The position numbers and the translations under genes are program-made. The notes beneath the pieces were generated by a model, which was not told the origin of the DNA, ran no database searches, and saw nothing but the letters and a program-made list of their open reading frames with translations. DNA of 64,000 bases. It comes from Favolaschia claudopus (taxonomy: Eukaryota; Basidiomycota; Agaricomycetes; Agaricales; Mycenaceae). The stretch spans positions 124,001 to 188,000 of the forward strand of contig JAWWNJ010000134.1 in NCBI GenBank assembly GCA_037176885.1. The letters are read 5' to 3'. Shown one piece after another: positions 59,326 to 64,000 of the stretch. The first letter of the stretch is position 1. Each line of letters opens with the position of its first letter.

Positions 59326-60425
59326 CTAAAACGCAACGCAATTAGCTACTTGCAACTTCTATCAAGAAGGTTAGCTCGCCTCCGTCAAAAGACACATAGA
59401 TAGGAACTCACAATGGCCCGAGAAGTAGCTTTCGGAGGCTGAGTTTTACCGCTGAAAGATAGCTTCGCCGAATCTGCGAAAAACGGATAAATAAACATGA
59501 ACATCTTGTCCAATGATAGAGGAACACTTACCCGTAGGATCGTAAAACAGATTCGGAATCACACTCGTCCTCACCCCCCCGTTCTCATGATTCTTCCAAA
59601 CTATGCTCAACTCCATTGACACTGGATCGAAGGACCAAACGTCCGTTTCGCTATATGTTGCAGTTGTGCGCCTTTGAGTTGAAGGAGAGCTGGATGAGGT
59701 TCCTATGAAGGATCCCGCCCTGATGGTAAGTTAGATATGTGTGTTTTATCGTCAACCTAGAGGAGGAGGAGGATGGATCACGCACACATTGGTCGCTGGG
59801 CTGATTTCCTGATAGCCCGGTTGACTGGACACCCCTGCGTACGAGAACCAATGAGAAAATGCCGCACGAGCATTTATAAGAATGAAGGCACGCACGGGCG
59901 GTGATGTAGGGGTAACCTGCCGGCCCGTTGAGTGCTACAAGCGTCGATCCCGTACTCGACGACGTCGAGGCTGCCAGGCGGACAGAGAGAGCCAGCGGCC
60001 GACGGCTGGAGAGTGCCGTAGTACTGGTTCCCTGAAGTCGGTGGGCTGAGGTATCCGAGCAGCTCGGTTGTGGAGGCGTCGGTGACGCCGACGTTGCAGC
60101 TGTACCTATACAAGAGTGCGAAATCATGAGAGGAAAGGAGAGGAGAGTCGCATGAAATCGGGAGACGTACGTTCCCGGTGGGAGTGGAGACGCCATACTG
60201 CGAGCCGCGGACCTCACGCGGGTTGCTTCAAGACGGGTGAGCGGCGAGAGCGACTGGATGAAAGGAGACGGCAGACATACCACGGCGAGGAGGCAAAGGT
60301 GGGAGTCCCAAGGCCAACCGCTTCGCATTCGTCGGTCGTTCAACATTGTTCACGAAGCCGAGCGGGAGTGCGCTCGCCGCGCAGAGGACGAAGAATGAAG
60401 CCACGGCGAGGAGCGAGTGAAGCAT
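59326..60425 (-). pseudogene. Secreted protein gene with one frameshift
   Basis: The ATG at 60425 starts a signal peptide (MLHSLLAVASFFVLCAASA). Successive exons splice naturally and carry a domain with YSCNVGVTDASTTELLGYLS, later ALNGPAGYPYIT, then a DVWSFDPVSMELSIVWKN segment, and end near 59326. This pattern resembles a secreted beta-rich family seen in Agaricomycetes and not functionally known. Within exon 3 the frame must shift by one base near 59981-59993, in a CT-repeat (GGCTCTCTCTG): upstream and downstream of it each frame is clearly protein-like. This may be an assembly error in the repeat or real inactivation. Confidence 0.6.
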
Positions 60426-61381
60426 GGTGGGGGGGAAGGAAAGAGCGTACTGTTCGAGTTGATAATGAATTTTCCGGAGGTGATCATCGATATTTAGGGT
60501 TAACAAGCCGCGCAACCGCGCAATATTTCATGATCAGGAATGCCACGCCACAGGGAGCCCACAAATTCAATCGACACGGTGTCACGGACGACTCTACGTT
60601 AAGAGCTTGTAGAACGACAGATTGCACAGATATACTCTGGAGATAGAGAGACGTTTGAGAGGCCTCCACTTGCAACGCAGTCTATAGGATGACACAAGGA
60701 CCTGAAGAACATGGCGGGAAAAGCCAAGAGGCCAAGCGTGATTCAGTCACAGATCAATCAATGTAACATCACACGGCAAAAGCCGGTCTGTGCTTGCCAG
60801 CAACATCGATGAGGAGCTTCTTTTCGCCAATGGTCCGACCATTTCTACCTCTATGACCGCGTTGAATGTGCTCCCGGTTACCATCACCATCTAGCCGTGG
60901 ACTGATAGTCGCGCTACGCGCTTCTTGTCGCTCTGCACCCGTTCGTTGGTGAATTGAAAATTCTATCGTATGCTCCAGTGTCCGCTGGCGGGAAGGATCC
61001 CGAGCAACAGTTCGCGAATACCATATTCTCCTCTTGCATCTGACTAGCAACTCGACAATCCAAGCCACCGCGCATTAATCTCGCTTCTTCGGGTTGTATC
61101 GAGCCTGCCTCAGCCGCAGCACCAGTGACTGCGCTAATGTGCTCTAATCAGGATGGACCGACCTCGATAATTAATCAACCTATAGCTATGTGTCATCCTT
61201 TCTGGGCACGAAGGCTTCTATCGTTGGGTGGGTACCGAATTGCGCTGGCAGCGTAGAATATAAAGAGCTCTTTCCCGCAGACAATCCTTCCCGCTTGCTT
61301 TCCCTGCATCTATTGTGCGTATCTACACCTGATGTTTTGTTTGCTCTCATCAAGCCTTTCCGCAGGCTTCACCCGCAAATT
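60426..61381. other. Divergent promoter region, no gene seen
   Basis: It lies between the secreted protein gene (minus) and the cupin gene (plus). No coding sequence supported. It holds the TATA box for the cupin gene. Confidence 0.45.
61259..61265 (+). promoter_or_regulatory. TATA box of the cupin gene
   Basis: TATAAAG about 117 nt upstream of the ATG at 61382. Confidence 0.5.
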
Positions 61382-62290
61382 ATGATAGCTTTCCGTCTCA
61401 CCATCCTCGCCGCGCTCCTTGCACCCCTCCTCGTCGCAGCCGCGCCGACGAACACTATTCCGCAGCCCGGCCACGTCCCCATTGTTAGCAATGCCCCCGC
61501 CATTGCCGCCGGTCTCAAATTGCAGCCCAGCACAAACGACCGCCTGAAGAAACTCCTCACCGATAAAAACGGTAAACTCCTCACCGGCGACGCCCTCCGC
61601 CAGCTCACCGTCTTCGATTATAACAATCAAAAGCCGGCGGCTGGTGCCAAGGGCGGCTCGATCCTTCTCGCTACGGGTATGTCCATTCTCATTTCCCAAT
61701 CACAAACAAATTACTGAATATTCTGCAGTCGAAAACTTCCCATTCCTCACAGAAATGGGCATATCCGGTGCCGTCTCCTTCGTCGAACCCTGCGGACTCA
61801 ACATACCGCACACCCACCCGCGCGCAAACGAGCTCTTCACCGTCATCGACGGCATCCTCGATTCCGGATTCGTCCAAGAAAACGGGTTTAACACTGAAGT
61901 TCAGACGCGTTTGGGGAAGTACCAGGCGACAGTGTTCCCTATGGGTAGTATCCATTATCAGCAGAACCCGACTTGCGAGCCTGCAGGTGCGTTTTCTTGC
62001 ATTTGATTCCTCCGTCAACATGGTTCCTGCTTATTCTGATGCGCGATATACCGAACGGCCTGCATGCAGTATTCGTCGCAGCGCTGAACAACGAGGACCC
62101 AGGCCGCAGCGACATCGCCACAAACTTCTTCATGCTCGCTCCAGACGTCGTTGATGCGTCGCTCGGTTACCCGCATACCATCGGTGGCTCGAACATCGAT
62201 ATGTACAGATCACGTCTGCCGGTAAACTTGGCGGCGGGTGTAGAGAGGTGTTTGAAGGCGTGTGGGTTGAAGGTTGGGAATTCGTTGTGA
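61382..62290 (+). CDS. Secreted germin-like cupin (spherulin-type)
   Basis: Three exons (61382-61676, 61729-61986, 62070-62290) give 257 aa. Residues 1-20 are a signal peptide (MIAFRLTILAALLAPLLVAA). The cupin motif 1 is IPHTHPRANELFTVIDG: its two His and Glu are the metal ligands of germins. Motif 2 follows as VFPMGSIHYQQNPTCEPA, supplying the fourth His. The length and layout are those of the germin/spherulin-1 family, extracellular Mn-binding proteins that include oxalate oxidases and superoxide dismutases. Enzymatic activity cannot be inferred. The start is chosen for the signal peptide; an upstream open frame lacks one. Confidence 0.92.
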
Positions 62291-62484
62291 TGGGATGGGT
62301 GTTTGCTGTCTCTACCTTCTTGGTCATAATTGGAAACCTCGGCGTTTTGCAGTTGCGCTGTATTGGCATCTCCGCTTATAAATATTTCCGATTTCACCCG
62401 ACACAATAACCAACGATGTTACATCCCTCCGCTGCAATCAATATACAGAATCATACACGTACAGTACAGGTCAACACAATGATA

Positions 62485-63810
62485 CTACAATGCTACAGCC
62501 GGCTTGTCGGATTGACTCATCCGAGTAGTAAATTGCGTTTCCTTATCCAGCCGGGAAAGGGTATACAACTCGTCCTCGCCATCTCCAGCAGCAATAGTAT
62601 TCGTATTAACAGTCCTCTGCTGAATCCGCAACGGAACCGAACCAGTAGTCGTCTCATGCCTCAGTCGACTCGCCACTTGATGCGACCTCAGGATTATGAG
62701 GTTGAACATGATTCCGACGCTGTGTATTTCCTGGAGGGAAAATTCAGATATCTATTCTACGAATCGTTGATTGGCACTGACCATCGCTGAAGCGGGGTAT
62801 GTGAGGTTGCTTTGAATGACCGTTGTGACGAGCGTGAATATGCTGACGATCGTGTAGATCATCCCGGACTCGATGATATTGCGCATCGCGTAGGAGAGCG
62901 CACTGCGCGGCATGTGGTCGCGGATTCCTAGCTTTCTGTTCTGCCTATCGACCAACCAAATCCGCAAAACAATCAGCGCTATCACAGTGTCAGAATATTT
63001 ATCCTATAAAATTCAACTTTCGAGTGCGTACTTGTAGTTGTCACGTTTATGGTGATCGTCAAAGCCCAAAAGGCCTATCAAGTGTTAGCTCTCGTCGTTG
63101 ATCCTCGCAAAATACGTGGACAACGCTCACCTGAACCCATGGCTTGACGGCGGTCGAGATAATCAGTCCCTGAGTAGCTTTTGCGAGGAGATCCAGAAAT
63201 CGAATTGCGCAGGCGATATTAGCGAGCCAAATGAGCGATGGTACGAAGATTATGAGCCACGAGCGATCCCAGAGAAACCAGCATCGATAAATCTGTCGAT
63301 GTTCTTAGCCCCCATAACCATACTGACGCGTTGCATATCTTACCAACACTGCGTCTCCGAGCAGAGACTGGAACGGTACGCAGAATGACTGTCCAAACAA
63401 TGATGATTGAGCGCGCGCTAAACCACGGAGTGAAGAAGGATAGAAGTTTTCTCCACAGAACGCGGTCCAAACAGTAGCCATGAAATAATTCGCACCTTTA
63501 TCATCGTCTGATACCCACTCGAATGCGTGAATACATGCTCTGCACCCCCCACCCCAGTATACGTAACGAACGCCTCCATAACTTGTATGACTTGAATGAC
63601 AAAGTCCAGCGTCCCATTCACGAAGAGCATTCCAGAGACGAGCGTGATCACCCAGCGAATCTCAGACCGCCGTCTCAATGCACCGGACTCCGAGGTGAGG
63701 AGGAGCCGCAGACATACGCCCAGAGTGACGAGGTAGATCCCATAGAGAACCGCAGCAATGACCAGCGATATCAACTGGGCCTCCGGCAGAGAGAGCTGGG
63801 ACATGGCCAT
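62485..63810 (-). CDS. Seven-helix membrane protein, Agaricomycete family
   Basis: Six exons (63810-63496, 63388-63344, 63292-63131, 63074-63032, 62978-62782, 62730-62485) splice in phase to 335 aa. Seven hydrophobic segments can be read: ~12-35, 50-75, ~105-120, IYRCWFLWDRSWLIIFVPSL onward, a helix in TAVKPWVQAFWALTITI, one at ALIVLRIW and one at MIYTIVSIFTLVTTVI. The IYRCWFLWDRSW segment after GDAVL is a hallmark of a large uncharacterised mushroom family. A polar C-terminal tail of ~60 residues follows. The likely location is the plasma membrane. ATG 63804 is a possible alternative start. Confidence 0.85.
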
Positions 63811-64000
63811 GGAGGGAGACGAGTCGTGGGGTGAGTGGCAGTGGCATTACCTCGCTTTCTTTGATAACCAGTCCGATGGATGATCAGTGCTCGATATACC
63901 TGCGACAGATGACTGAAATGGAAGTAGACGCACACGATGAAGGTCGGAGTTTGACAGGCTTGCTGTCGGTGGGAACGATTCATGCGGATGAATGATCCAA

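Overview
The window is nuclear DNA of a filamentous fungus, most likely an Agaricomycete (mushroom-type basidiomycete). Genes are dense and split by 45-80 nt introns with GTRNGT donors, and several families are typical of mushrooms: DUF6534-type membrane proteins, F-box/LRR-like proteins, a DUF6697-like protein, and secreted cupins. No rRNA, tRNA or CRISPR array was seen. All gene models were spliced by hand so that reading frame is kept across every intron; two genes need a frameshift.

Left host segment (1-32.3 kb): a degenerate repeat region; a secreted lectin-like protein; an F-box protein; a secreted precursor with Kex2-type repeats; a DUF6534-type seven-helix protein; a two-finger GATA factor; a SUR7/PalI-type membrane protein; two hAT-type MITEs with intact 8-bp target duplications; an F-box-like protein; an HpcH/HpaI aldolase; a secreted FAD-linked oxidase; a Q/P-rich coiled-coil protein; a 25-exon coiled-coil protein with a DUF6697-like C-terminus; and a bHLH factor.

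Centre (32,325-57,026): a single giant DNA transposon of about 24.7 kb. It has 24-bp imperfect terminal inverted repeats, a candidate 6-bp target duplication (CAAAGC) and GGATCC-rich subterminal arrays. It carries an IS3/retroviral-type DDE integrase, an F-box gene, a 1,537-aa protein with a TET/JBP-like 2-oxoglutarate/Fe(II) dioxygenase core, and three orphan genes (197, 547 and 961 aa). Its core is about 7.5 kb and looks like two divergent, intron-rich transcription units without coding capacity. This element is the main discovery of the window.

Right host segment (57.0-64 kb): a glyoxalase/VOC protein; a frame-broken Cys-rich secreted peptide gene; a secreted protein gene with one frameshift; a secreted germin-like cupin; and a seven-helix membrane protein. 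The host genes form no obvious pathway cluster. The element's genes look like one co-inherited unit.
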